11,386 nucleotides of DNA from M55B144 sp964550615 (lineage in GTDB: Bacteria > Bipolaricaulota > Bipolaricaulia > UBA7950 > UBA9294). Every line of letters starts with the position of its first letter. Position 1 is the first letter of the stretch. Location of the stretch: NCBI GenBank assembly GCA_964550615.1, contig CAZKAB010000051.1, forward strand, positions 1 to 11,386, written 5' to 3'. Made by a program: the position numbers and the translations under genes. The notes beneath the pieces are model-generated. The model ran no database searches, was not told the DNA's origin, and saw nothing but the letters and a program-made list of their open reading frames with translations. This document shows positions 1 through 6,286 of the stretch, piece after piece.

Positions 1-8
1 AGTGCTGC

Positions 9-122
9 GCGTGCAAGAGACGTGACCGCGCGCCAGACACACGAATGCTACGTTGTCCGGCACGCAATTATATGACCGGGTCCGGCGCGTGCAACGGTAT
101 GACGGCGTGCGCAACGATGTGT
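9..122. repeat. Degenerate short repeats upstream of the cyclase gene
   Basis: Four loose copies of a motif of the form GCGTGCAA followed after about six bases by TGACCG can be seen, near 9-28, 59-78, 87-105 and 105-122. Spacing is uneven (about 50, 28 and 18 bases) and the copies differ from each other. No open frame with coding character was found in bases 1-213. This may be decayed repeat sequence or chance in a GC-rich stretch. Confidence 0.25.
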
Positions 123-213
123 CCACAGGTGCGCTTGCAGTAGCAGAATGAAAGTAAAGGAATCGAGCCGAGTAGAGATGCGAAGAAGAGAAGTTTGCTG
201 TCAGGGTAATGAA

Positions 214-242
214 TTGCCACCAGCTGTGCTTCGCATTAGTAT
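214..242 (+). promoter_or_regulatory. Sigma70-type promoter of the cyclase gene
   Basis: TTGCCA (214-219) and TAGTAT (237-242) are separated by exactly 17 bases, a good match to the housekeeping promoter. A start near 249 would give a leader of roughly 48 bases before the ATG at 297, with GGAGG at 284-288 as ribosome binding site. This is a sequence-only prediction. Confidence 0.55.
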
Positions 243-296
243 GGAAGGGTTGAGGGGGAGGCCTGCTTTCGTGTTCGAACGCCGGAGGACGAACGC

Positions 297-2285
297 ATGA
301 ACGATCAACAGCGAAGACTCGCCGCCATCCTGCTCACCGATATGGTGGGCTACAGCGCGCTCATTCAAACCGATGAAGCACGTGCCCTTTCACTCCTTGA
401 AGAACACAATCGACTGTTGCGCGGGTTCTTTTCGCGGTATGAGGGACGCGAGATCAAGTCGACGGGTGATGGTTTCCTTGTCGAATTTGCCAGCGTTCTT
501 CAGGCGGTTGAGTGCGCGATCGCCATCCAACAAGGCGTGAACGGGCGCAACCAGTCGCAGCCGCTCACGCAGCGGTTTGAGATCCGCATCGGCATTCACC
601 TGGGCGACCTGGAATTCCGCGCCGGAGATGTATTTGGAGACGGTGTGAATATTGTCTCCCGGGTCGAGCCGCTTGCCGCCCCCGGCGGCATCTGCATCAC
701 ACGACAGGTGTACGACTTGGTGCGAAACAGGCTCGACGTGCCGCTCGCGAGCATCGGGACGCCGCCGCTGAAGAACATCAAGACTCAAATTGAGATCTAT
801 CGGCTGATTCTCCCTTGGCACGCGCCCGACCGGTTTGTCGGAACGCGCCCCGCGGAGGCACGCCCCGCAGGGATGGGCTCTTCCGTGACTGTGCGACCGC
901 CAGGAGCGCGAACCAATGATGACAGGCGATCGCTCGCTGTGCTTCCGTTTGCCGATCTCAGTCCCAATGGAGACCACGAGTATTTCGCCGACGGGATAAC
1001 CGAGGAGCTGATCGACGCGTTTGCTCGCGTGCGCGGATTGAAAACGATCTCGCGTACTTCGGTGTTCGCGCTCAAGGGCAAGCACCTCGATGCCCTCGAG
1101 ATCGGACACAGACTGGGAGTGGATGCTGTGCTCGAAGGAAGTGTGCGCGCGCTCGGCGACCGCTTGCGCGTTAACGCCCAGCTGATCAACGCCGCCGACC
1201 ACGGTCATCTCTGGTCGGAGCGGTACGATCGCGAGATGGGGGATGTGTTCGAGATTCAGGAGGGAATCGCGCGGGCGATCGTAGATACGCTGAAACCGCG
1301 GCTGACAAAGGAAGGTGACGGAAAGCTGGTCGACCGACCCTGTTGCGATCCGGATGCGTTCAACCTGTATCTCAAGGGCCGCTACTTCAGTGGCAAAGGG
1401 TCGGGGGAATCGTACCGAAGGGCGATTCGGTACTTCGAGCATGCGCTGAAGATTGCGCCCGATTACGCACCGGCGCTTGCCGGCCAGGCCGATGCGTATG
1501 TCCAGCTTGCCTCGCAGGGGCATCTCCTTCCCGACGAAGGATATCCAAAGGCGCGCGCGGCCGCGGAGGAGGCACTCCAATTCGACGACCGCGTGGTCGA
1601 GGCACATCTCGCAATCGCCGCCGTTCATCAGCTGTACGACTGGGAGTGGGCGAAAGGCGAGCAATCGCTTCGGCAAGCGATCGGGATCGAGCCGGGGAAC
1701 GCGCTCGCCCACTACTCGTACTCGCTGTATCTTCAAATCATGGGAAGGATCGATGAGTCGATCGCGGAGGCCGAGCGGGCGCTCGATCTCGATCCGCTTT
1801 CCCTGATGATCAATCGGCATCTTGGGTTCGTGCTCTACTTCGGCCGCCGCTACAGCGAAGCGATTGCGGCGCTAGAAAAGACACTCGAGCTCGACCCGGA
1901 GTACCCGATAACGCACGAGATCCTCGGCGAAGCATATCTGCAAAGCGGCGACACGGAGCATGCGGCGGCCGCGTTCGAAAGAGAGACCCACCCAGTCTTC
2001 CGGCTCTCCGGTGAAGCGCTGCTGCATGCAATGGCGGGTAACAAAGAAGAAGCAAGAACGATCCTCGATCGAGTGATCGCCGAATACCGCACCGTTGCCG
2101 CATATCAGGTCGCCCAGATCACTAGTCTCCTCGGTGAAACCGAGCGATCGTTCGAGTGGCTCGAGCTTGCCCGCCGCCAGCGCGATCCCGGCTTGACCCT
2201 GCTTAAAGTCGATCCGCTCCTCGAAGGCATCCGGCAGGATCCGCGCTATCACTCCCTGCTCGAACGGCTTCATCTTGCACCATAG
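297..2285 (+). CDS. Class III adenylate cyclase - TolB-like - TPR fusion protein
   Basis: The predicted product is a soluble 662-residue signalling protein that makes cyclic nucleotide, most likely cAMP. Residues 5-172 form a class III cyclase catalytic domain. The metal aspartates are D15 (in TDMVGYS) and D58 (in STGDG), the adenine-selecting pair is K54 and D111, and the transition-state residues are N118 and R122, so the site looks complete. Residues 211-336 resemble the TolB/FlgO-like N-terminal domain (SLAVLPFADLS, then YFADGITEELI). Residues from about 355 to 600 are tandem TPR-like helix pairs. No signal peptide or membrane helix is visible, so it is probably cytoplasmic. The ATG at 297 has GGAGG eight bases upstream. 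This architecture is known from many bacteria. The TolB-like and TPR parts probably sense or bind partners, but the input signal is unknown. The gene is monocistronic as far as can be seen. Confidence 0.93.
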   Translation: MNDQQRRLAAILLTDMVGYSALIQTDEARALSLLEEHNRLLRGFFSRYEGREIKSTGDGFLVEFASVLQAVECAIAIQQGVNGRNQSQPLTQRFEIRIGIHLGDLEFRAGDVFGDGVNIVSRVEPLAAPGGICITRQVYDLVRNRLDVPLASIGTPPLKNIKTQIEIYRLILPWHAPDRFVGTRPAEARPAGMGSSVTVRPPGARTNDDRRSLAVLPFADLSPNGDHEYFADGITEELIDAFARVRGLKTISRTSVFALKGKHLDALEIGHRLGVDAVLEGSVRALGDRLRVNAQLINAADHGHLWSERYDREMGDVFEIQEGIARAIVDTLKPRLTKEGDGKLVDRPCCDPDAFNLYLKGRYFSGKGSGESYRRAIRYFEHALKIAPDYAPALAGQADAYVQLASQGHLLPDEGYPKARAAAEEALQFDDRVVEAHLAIAAVHQLYDWEWAKGEQSLRQAIGIEPGNALAHYSYSLYLQIMGRIDESIAEAERALDLDPLSLMINRHLGFVLYFGRRYSEAIAALEKTLELDPEYPITHEILGEAYLQSGDTEHAAAAFERETHPVFRLSGEALLHAMAGNKEEARTILDRVIAEYRTVAAYQVAQITSLLGETERSFEWLELARRQRDPGLTLLKVDPLLEGIRQDPRYHSLLERLHLAP

Positions 2286-2357
2286 GTGCCGGCGGGTTGG
2301 CCGCATAGCTCAATAACACCGTTCAGATCAAGCTAATCGTCGAATAGATCACACCTC

Positions 2358-2396
2358 TTGACAAAGGCATAGTGTATTAGTATACTAGTACACTAT
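2358..2396 (+). promoter_or_regulatory. Promoter and operator palindrome of the gntR-ABC operon
   Basis: TTGACA (2358-2363) and TATACT (2381-2386), 17 bases apart, make a near-consensus promoter. Bases 2369-2396 form a 28-bp palindrome with a single mismatched pair: ATAGTGTA on the left, TACACTAT on the right and TAGTATACTA in the middle. It covers the -10 box, the expected start point (about 2393) and the A and T of the ATG at 2395. Such TAGTGTA/TACACTA palindromes are typical operators of YtrA-type GntR repressors. The inference is that the first gene product represses its own operon here and that the transcript is leaderless. Confidence 0.85.
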
Positions 2397-2778
2397 GACG
2401 AACCGAGATGATTGGCTCATAGACATGGATGCCGGACCGATCTTCGTACAGATCGCAAAAAACGTACGGCGGTTCCTGGCAAGGGGAGATCTGACGGTGG
2501 GTGAGAAACTCCCGTCGGCACGCGATCTGGCGGCGCGACTGAGCGTAAATCCAAACACGGTTGTGCACGCCTATTCAGAGCTGGAGGTACAAGGAGTGCT
2601 CGAAACAAAACGGGGGCTGGGGACGTTTGTCCGCGAAGACGCGCCGGTGGAGACGATGCAGCAGGATCTACTCAGATCCGCGGCGATGCGGTACGCGAGC
2701 GAATTGCGTCGGCTCGGTGTCTCTACGAAAGAGGCGATGGCCGTTCTGCAGGAGGTGCTGGATGCTGGCGAAACTTGA
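2395..2778 (+). CDS. GntR-family (YtrA subfamily) transcriptional repressor
   Basis: A 127-residue regulator with the short YtrA-type layout: a winged helix-turn-helix at about residues 12-79 (PIFVQI, then LPSARDLAARLSVNPNTV, then GLGTFV) followed by only about 48 residues of helical dimerisation/effector region. YtrA-type GntR proteins usually repress an adjacent ABC transporter operon and are released by envelope-active compounds. The start at 2395 has no Shine-Dalgarno site. It lies about two bases from the predicted transcription start, and it gives the usual N-terminal LID motif, so leaderless translation is likely. An internal ATG at 2425 has no good site and would cut the family motif. 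The 3' end overlaps the ATPase gene by 17 bases, which implies co-transcription and coupling. The effector is unknown. Confidence 0.93.
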   Translation: MTNRDDWLIDMDAGPIFVQIAKNVRRFLARGDLTVGEKLPSARDLAARLSVNPNTVVHAYSELEVQGVLETKRGLGTFVREDAPVETMQQDLLRSAAMRYASELRRLGVSTKEAMAVLQEVLDAGET

Positions 2779-3442
2779 TGATGTAACCAAGCTGTACGGC
2801 AAGAACGATGGTCTGCGCGACTGCACGCTTGCGTTTCCCAAGGGAGAGGTTGTCGGCGTGCTCGGTCTCAATGGCAGCGGCAAGTCGACGATGTTGAAGC
2901 TCCTTGCCGGCCTGCTGTTCCCTACCGCCGGGCGGGTGACTGTGTTTGGCGGGGCGCCGCGGGCGAATCGTGCGCGTATTGGTTACTTGGGAGAGAACGA
3001 CGCGCTCTACACGTGGATGAAGCCGGCGGACGCGGAGCGATTCATGTCCGGTCTGTACGACGATTTCGACGCCGTTCGCTATCGTGAGTTGCTCGATGTG
3101 CTCGCGGTGCCGCGGCGGAAGACCAAAGCGATGTCCAAGGGCGAGCGTGGGCGTATGCGGCTGGCGATGGCGCTGGCGCGGGACGTGAAGCTGTATCTGC
3201 TCGACGAGCCACTCGCCGGCATCGATCTCTTGTCGCGCGAGAAGATTCTCACGTCGCTTGTCCGCGAGTGGCACACTGACGAAGCGATCCTGTTGTCGAC
3301 GCACGAGGTGGCCGAGGCGGAAAGCCTGTTCGATCGGGTATTGCTGCTGCGCGAGGGGCGCGTTGCCCTCGACGCGAGCGCCGAGGCACTACGTAGCGAA
3401 GGAAAGAGCGTTGTCGCTGCGTTCCGGGAGGTCCTCTCATGA
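2762..3442 (+). CDS. ABC transporter ATP-binding protein (YtrB/BcrA-like)
   Basis: A 226-residue nucleotide-binding subunit that would power the permease encoded next. Walker A is GLNGSGKST at residues 35-43, Walker B is LYLLDEP at 144-150, the D-loop is LAGID and the switch histidine is H181. The signature is the divergent MSKGE (124-128), and the Q-loop position carries Glu (E78 in GYLGEN); both changes are common in ABC-2 exporters of this group. The ATG at 2762 was chosen because GGAGG lies at 2751-2755, six bases upstream, and homology begins there; the open frame reaches further upstream, to 2561, only inside the gntR gene. It overlaps gntR by 17 bases and the permease by 4. The substrate cannot be read from the sequence. 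An antimicrobial peptide, a lipid-linked molecule or another envelope compound is inferred from the YtrA-type regulator. Confidence 0.93.
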   Translation: MLAKLDDVTKLYGKNDGLRDCTLAFPKGEVVGVLGLNGSGKSTMLKLLAGLLFPTAGRVTVFGGAPRANRARIGYLGENDALYTWMKPADAERFMSGLYDDFDAVRYRELLDVLAVPRRKTKAMSKGERGRMRLAMALARDVKLYLLDEPLAGIDLLSREKILTSLVREWHTDEAILLSTHEVAEAESLFDRVLLLREGRVALDASAEALRSEGKSVVAAFREVLS

Positions 3443-4218
3443 GGAAATTCATGACACTCTTGTGGCTTGAGTACAGACGCAGCTGGGTGTGGGGTGCCGC
3501 CCTCATCGGCTCGCTCGCCTTCTGGGCGTGGGGGCTGAATCAGGTGAGCGCAAGCGACATTGGCGAACAGCTGGGCATTCGGGCCGGGCTGCTCTTCTTC
3601 GCCGCCGGCCTGGGAGCGCTGGTTCTGTGTTTCATGATCGGCCGCATCCGCTCGGAAACGCGGCAGGGGCAATATCAGATCCTGCTCCTTACGCCACCGA
3701 CAGGTTACGTGCACGTGGCGGCGCGGTACTTGTTCGCGTTTGCCGTGGCGGCGGTCTACTTCATGGGAATTGGAGGATTGGCGTGGTGGATCGTCGGTAG
3801 CACCGGCCTGGTGCTAAACGCCGGGACGGTGGCACAGCTCGTGCTCGTGTGCCCGTTCTATCTGCTCGGGCTGGTTCTCATCCCTCTCCTGTCGTGGACG
3901 CTGCTTCTAATGATATTTGTCAGCGCTTACCGGATATCCGGCTCGGGATGGATTCCAGGGACCGTAATGGTGCTCGGTTCGCCGTTCGTGCTGAACTGGT
4001 ACGGCGACTGGCTGTTCCACATCAGCTACACCCTGCCCGGCTGGCGGCTGTTTGAAACCGTGCGGGCGCTTGTTGAGAGCACGCCGTGGGCGGCGGAGAT
4101 CGACACGTCCGGCGTAACGGCTTTGGTCCTTCCGCAAGAGCCGCTGTGGGGGATGCTTCTCCTGGCGGTAGTGATGCTTGTGATCGCGGGCAGGATTTGG
4201 CAGGAGGTGGAAGGATGA
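3439..4218 (+). CDS. ABC-2 type permease subunit
   Basis: A 259-residue integral membrane protein with about six hydrophobic segments (roughly 17-34, 48-68, 95-119, 131-162, 171-186 and 234-252). The cytosolic segment RSETRQGQYQILLLTPPT (71-88) resembles the coupling region of ABC-2 permeases, where the family typically has a Glu-rich stretch ending in LLLSLP. The ATG overlaps the ATPase stop as ATGA, and GGGAGG at 3426-3431 provides a ribosome site. With the upstream ATPase it should form a homodimeric or heterodimeric transporter in the cytoplasmic membrane. No second full-length permease is present; the small 53-residue membrane protein that follows may be an accessory subunit. The sequence is too divergent to name a substrate. 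Confidence 0.88.
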   Translation: MRKFMTLLWLEYRRSWVWGAALIGSLAFWAWGLNQVSASDIGEQLGIRAGLLFFAAGLGALVLCFMIGRIRSETRQGQYQILLLTPPTGYVHVAARYLFAFAVAAVYFMGIGGLAWWIVGSTGLVLNAGTVAQLVLVCPFYLLGLVLIPLLSWTLLLMIFVSAYRISGSGWIPGTVMVLGSPFVLNWYGDWLFHISYTLPGWRLFETVRALVESTPWAAEIDTSGVTALVLPQEPLWGMLLLAVVMLVIAGRIWQEVEG

Positions 4219-4376
4219 CGCAGGCATTCTTGATTGTAGTGAGAATTCTGTTGTTGGTGTTGCTCGGTTACTGGGGGTATCGCCTATGGACGGGCACGAT
4301 AAGTTGGACATCGCGAGGCGTCGCGGCCGTGTTTGTCGGCGCGCTCGCCTGGCAAATAATCGGAGGGGGGCTCTAG
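4215..4376 (+). CDS. Small two-helix membrane protein of the ABC operon
   Basis: A 53-residue protein starting at the ATG at 4215, which overlaps the permease stop as ATGA and is preceded by GGAGG at 4203-4207 (AGG also at 4212-4214). Two hydrophobic helices are visible, about residues 4-24 and 35-50, joined by a short polar turn (TGTISWTS). A longer in-frame start at 4086 exists but would overlap the permease by 133 bases, so it is rejected. The tight stop/start coupling and position between the transporter and the lipoprotein argue that it is a real gene, perhaps an accessory subunit. No family is recognised. Confidence 0.72.
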   Translation: MTQAFLIVVRILLLVLLGYWGYRLWTGTISWTSRGVAAVFVGALAWQIIGGGL

Positions 4377-4409
4377 CGCCTCCCTCCAAAGGGGATTCAC
4401 GGAGGAATC

Positions 4410-5291
4410 ATGAGTAGACGTAATCATTGGCCGATTGTGCTGTTTGTCGCGTTGGCGCTTGCGGCGCTTGTTGCCGTCACGGCATGCACGCCGGAAGATG
4501 TCGAGATTTGGGTCGAGGCTCACTCACCGGCGGAATCGGCGACGGCAACGAAGAACGTGTCGTTCCCGATCTCCGAGGCGCCGACCTTTGTAAGCACCGT
4601 TTCATCGAACGGAGCGATCACCGTGCGCGGCACGGATGGGGTCGACCATGTGAGCGTCACCGCCACGCTTCGCTCGCGCGGCGACACCGTAGAAGAAGCG
4701 AACGACCGAGTGGGGAGGATCATCGTCCACATGACGGACGACAACGGGCGTATCACGCTCCGCTACGACGGATCCGAGCAGGCGGAAGACGTGCGCAAGT
4801 ACAGCGGCGTCGACTTTCTGGTTATCGTGCCGGTACGCGCGGACGTCAGCCTGACAACGAGCAACGGCCGCATCGAGGTGACGGGCGTTGTTGGATCCGT
4901 AGCCGCCGACACGAGCAATGGGCAGATAGCGCTCACCGCGTGCCAGGGCGAGTTCAAGCTCGACACGAGCAACGGCGAGATACGCATGCAAGACGTGGAG
5001 GCGACGGTGGACGCGGAAACGAGTAACGGACGCGTTTTCTTCAGCGGCCGGCTGCTTCCGGGCACGCACCGGATGCGCACGAGTAACGGCGAGATCCAGG
5101 TAACCATCCCCCGCGACCTGTCGCTATTGGTGAATGCGGACACGAGCAACGGCAGCATCAGGAGCTCGCTCCCGTTTGTGGGCGACACGCAAGGAAGATC
5201 GTGGTCGGCATCGCTCAATCCGCCGATTACATCCACTCTTGCTCTCAAGACGAGCAACGGGGCGATCTCGATCGACGGCCTGCCTCAGTAG
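4410..5291 (+). CDS. DUF4097-type beta-solenoid lipoprotein
   Basis: A 293-residue predicted lipoprotein. The N-terminus has RR and a hydrophobic stretch ending in the lipobox VTAC, so cleavage before C26 and lipid anchoring are expected. The body is a right-handed solenoid of the DUF4097 (putative adhesin) type. TSNG turns occur at residues 150, 168, 186, 204, 224, 245 and 281, with an SSNG at 65. The first three intervals are exactly 18 residues and the next are 20 and 21. GGAGG at 4401-4405 lies four bases before the ATG. The gene follows the small membrane protein after 33 bases and ends before a strong terminator, so it is the last gene of the GntR-ABC operon. DUF4097 proteins such as LiaG occur in envelope-stress operons, and a role at the cell surface is inferred. 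Binding partners are unknown. Confidence 0.88.
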   Translation: MSRRNHWPIVLFVALALAALVAVTACTPEDVEIWVEAHSPAESATATKNVSFPISEAPTFVSTVSSNGAITVRGTDGVDHVSVTATLRSRGDTVEEANDRVGRIIVHMTDDNGRITLRYDGSEQAEDVRKYSGVDFLVIVPVRADVSLTTSNGRIEVTGVVGSVAADTSNGQIALTACQGEFKLDTSNGEIRMQDVEATVDAETSNGRVFFSGRLLPGTHRMRTSNGEIQVTIPRDLSLLVNADTSNGSIRSSLPFVGDTQGRSWSASLNPPITSTLALKTSNGAISIDGLPQ

Positions 5292-5342
5292 ACTGCAGTT
5301 TGGGACTCCAGAGCCTGCACAAGGTTCGGAGCCGTGAAAAGC

Positions 5343-5379
5343 AAAGACCGCCGCAACAAGCGGCGGTCTTTCTATTTTC
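5343..5379 (+). terminator. Intrinsic terminator of the GntR-ABC-DUF4097 operon
   Basis: A perfect 12-bp stem, AAAGACCGCCGC (5343-5354) with its complement at 5360-5371, closes a five-base AACAA loop and is followed by a T-rich stretch (CTATTTT). It lies 51 bases after the lipoprotein stop. The A and T ends make it partly symmetric, but no gene reads into it from the other side. Confidence 0.93.
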
Positions 5380-5457
5380 CGCTCTTGTCGCATTGCGCAG
5401 ATGAATCGATGGAAGGTAGACCAAAGCGTCAGTAGTCCCGTACTTATGAAAGCTATT

Positions 5458-5634
5458 CCACCACGAAGGTCACGAAGAGCACGAAGGAAATAGAGGATGT
5501 AACGCCTGATATCTCGAGTACGCCTGCATACATCGAAGTCTATCAGAATCCTATCCCCAATGCCCGATTCAAGTAGTCCTACGCGATAGCCCGTCAGATT
5601 CGGCTATTCGCGTGCTTCGTGGCTTTCGTGGTGG
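5458..5634. repeat. Inverted pair of CACGAAG-type repeats (possible MITE-like element)
   Basis: The left arm (5458-5487) reads CCACCACGAA, then CACGAAG, then CACGAAGG. The right arm (5611-5634) carries the same words on the minus strand, as CTTCGTG and TTCGTGGTGG. The arms enclose about 120 bases without coding character, which also hold a small hairpin (ATAGCC 5586-5591 with GGCTAT 5602-5607). From memory, such CACGAAG strings recur in many environmental bacterial genomes. Whether this pair moves as a unit is unknown. The remaining intergenic sequence from 5292 to 5848 holds only the terminator upstream and a possible promoter downstream. Confidence 0.6.
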
Positions 5635-5720
5635 ATTCCCTCCGGCCATGTTCCGTGCGAACCAAGATTGGGAGCCAATAGCCGCTCGACGTGGCAAGAA
5701 ATCTCCTTCTGCCGAACCGT

Positions 5721-5749
5721 TTGACGCGTGTAGCGGTTGTGCATAGCTT
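5721..5749 (+). promoter_or_regulatory. Possible promoter of the YdcZ-like transporter gene
   Basis: TTGACG (5721-5726) and TAGCTT (5744-5749) are 17 bases apart. The -35 box is good and the -10 box matches only at the key T, A and final T. A start near 5756 would leave a leader of about 90 bases before the ATG at 5849. Confidence 0.35.
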
Positions 5750-5848
5750 TGTTTATCATCCGTTCGGTTCTTGATGAGGAACTCGTAGCGTGTGTGGCCC
5801 AGCATCAGTGGAATGTTAACGCTCGCAAAACGGCAGAGGGAGTCGAAG

Positions 5849-6286
5849 ATGCAATCAATGATCCTGGTGATAATGGTCGCCGTGGGCGGTGGGGTGGCAA
5901 TCAGCCTGCAATCTCTCTTCTCGGGCGTGATCGGTAGCAAGCTTGGCATCCTGGAGAGCGTTTTTCTTGTTCACCTTGGCGGCCTGCTGCTCGCGAGCGT
6001 TCTCCTGTTGTTCGTCGGTGGCGGCAACATCGCCACCTGGCGGAGCGTGCCTTGGTACGCCCTGTGTGCCGGCTTCCTTGGCGTGGCGATCATCGCCTCG
6101 ATCAGTTATGCCGTCCCGCGCCTCGGCCTGGCAACGACGCTCACGCTCTCCATCGTAGTTCAACTCGTCCTCGGCGCCATCCTCGACCACTTCGGTCTTC
6201 TCGGTGCCACGGTCCGCCCGCTCGGCCTCTCGCGCGTTGTCGGGATGATCGTTCTGTTCGCGGGCACGTGGCTTATCATCCGATGA
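5849..6286 (+). CDS. YdcZ/DUF606-family DMT small transporter
   Basis: A 145-residue inner-membrane protein with about five hydrophobic helices (roughly 4-22, 36-56, 68-88, 95-115 and 126-143). Its length and pattern fit the DUF606/YdcZ half-size members of the drug/metabolite transporter superfamily: an early GGGVAISLQ, a central WYALCAGFLGVA and a TLTLSIVVQL segment close to the family core. Such half-size proteins act as dimers; the substrate is unknown. The ATG at 5849 was chosen because GAGGG lies at 5836-5840 and the conserved helix begins directly after it; the frame extends upstream to 5792 without family similarity. The stop overlaps the next start as ATGA, so the two genes are co-translated. 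The pairing with a nuclease-fold protein is odd and may be fortuitous. Confidence 0.86.
   Translation: MQSMILVIMVAVGGGVAISLQSLFSGVIGSKLGILESVFLVHLGGLLLASVLLLFVGGGNIATWRSVPWYALCAGFLGVAIIASISYAVPRLGLATTLTLSIVVQLVLGAILDHFGLLGATVRPLGLSRVVGMIVLFAGTWLIIR

Noticed and set aside
390..1820. A 476-codon open frame on the minus strand
   Set aside because: It lies wholly antisense to the well-supported cyclase gene, has no recognisable domain and is explained by the codon bias of a GC-rich gene.
2561..2761. N-terminal extension of the ABC ATPase frame back to 2561
   Set aside because: It overlaps the gntR gene almost fully, shows no ATPase similarity, and a good ribosome site precedes ATG 2762.
6052..6282. 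N-terminal extension of the nuclease-fold protein frame
   Set aside because: The extension is an Arg/Pro-rich shadow of the YdcZ-like transporter gene; the ATGA-coupled start at 6283 fits the context.
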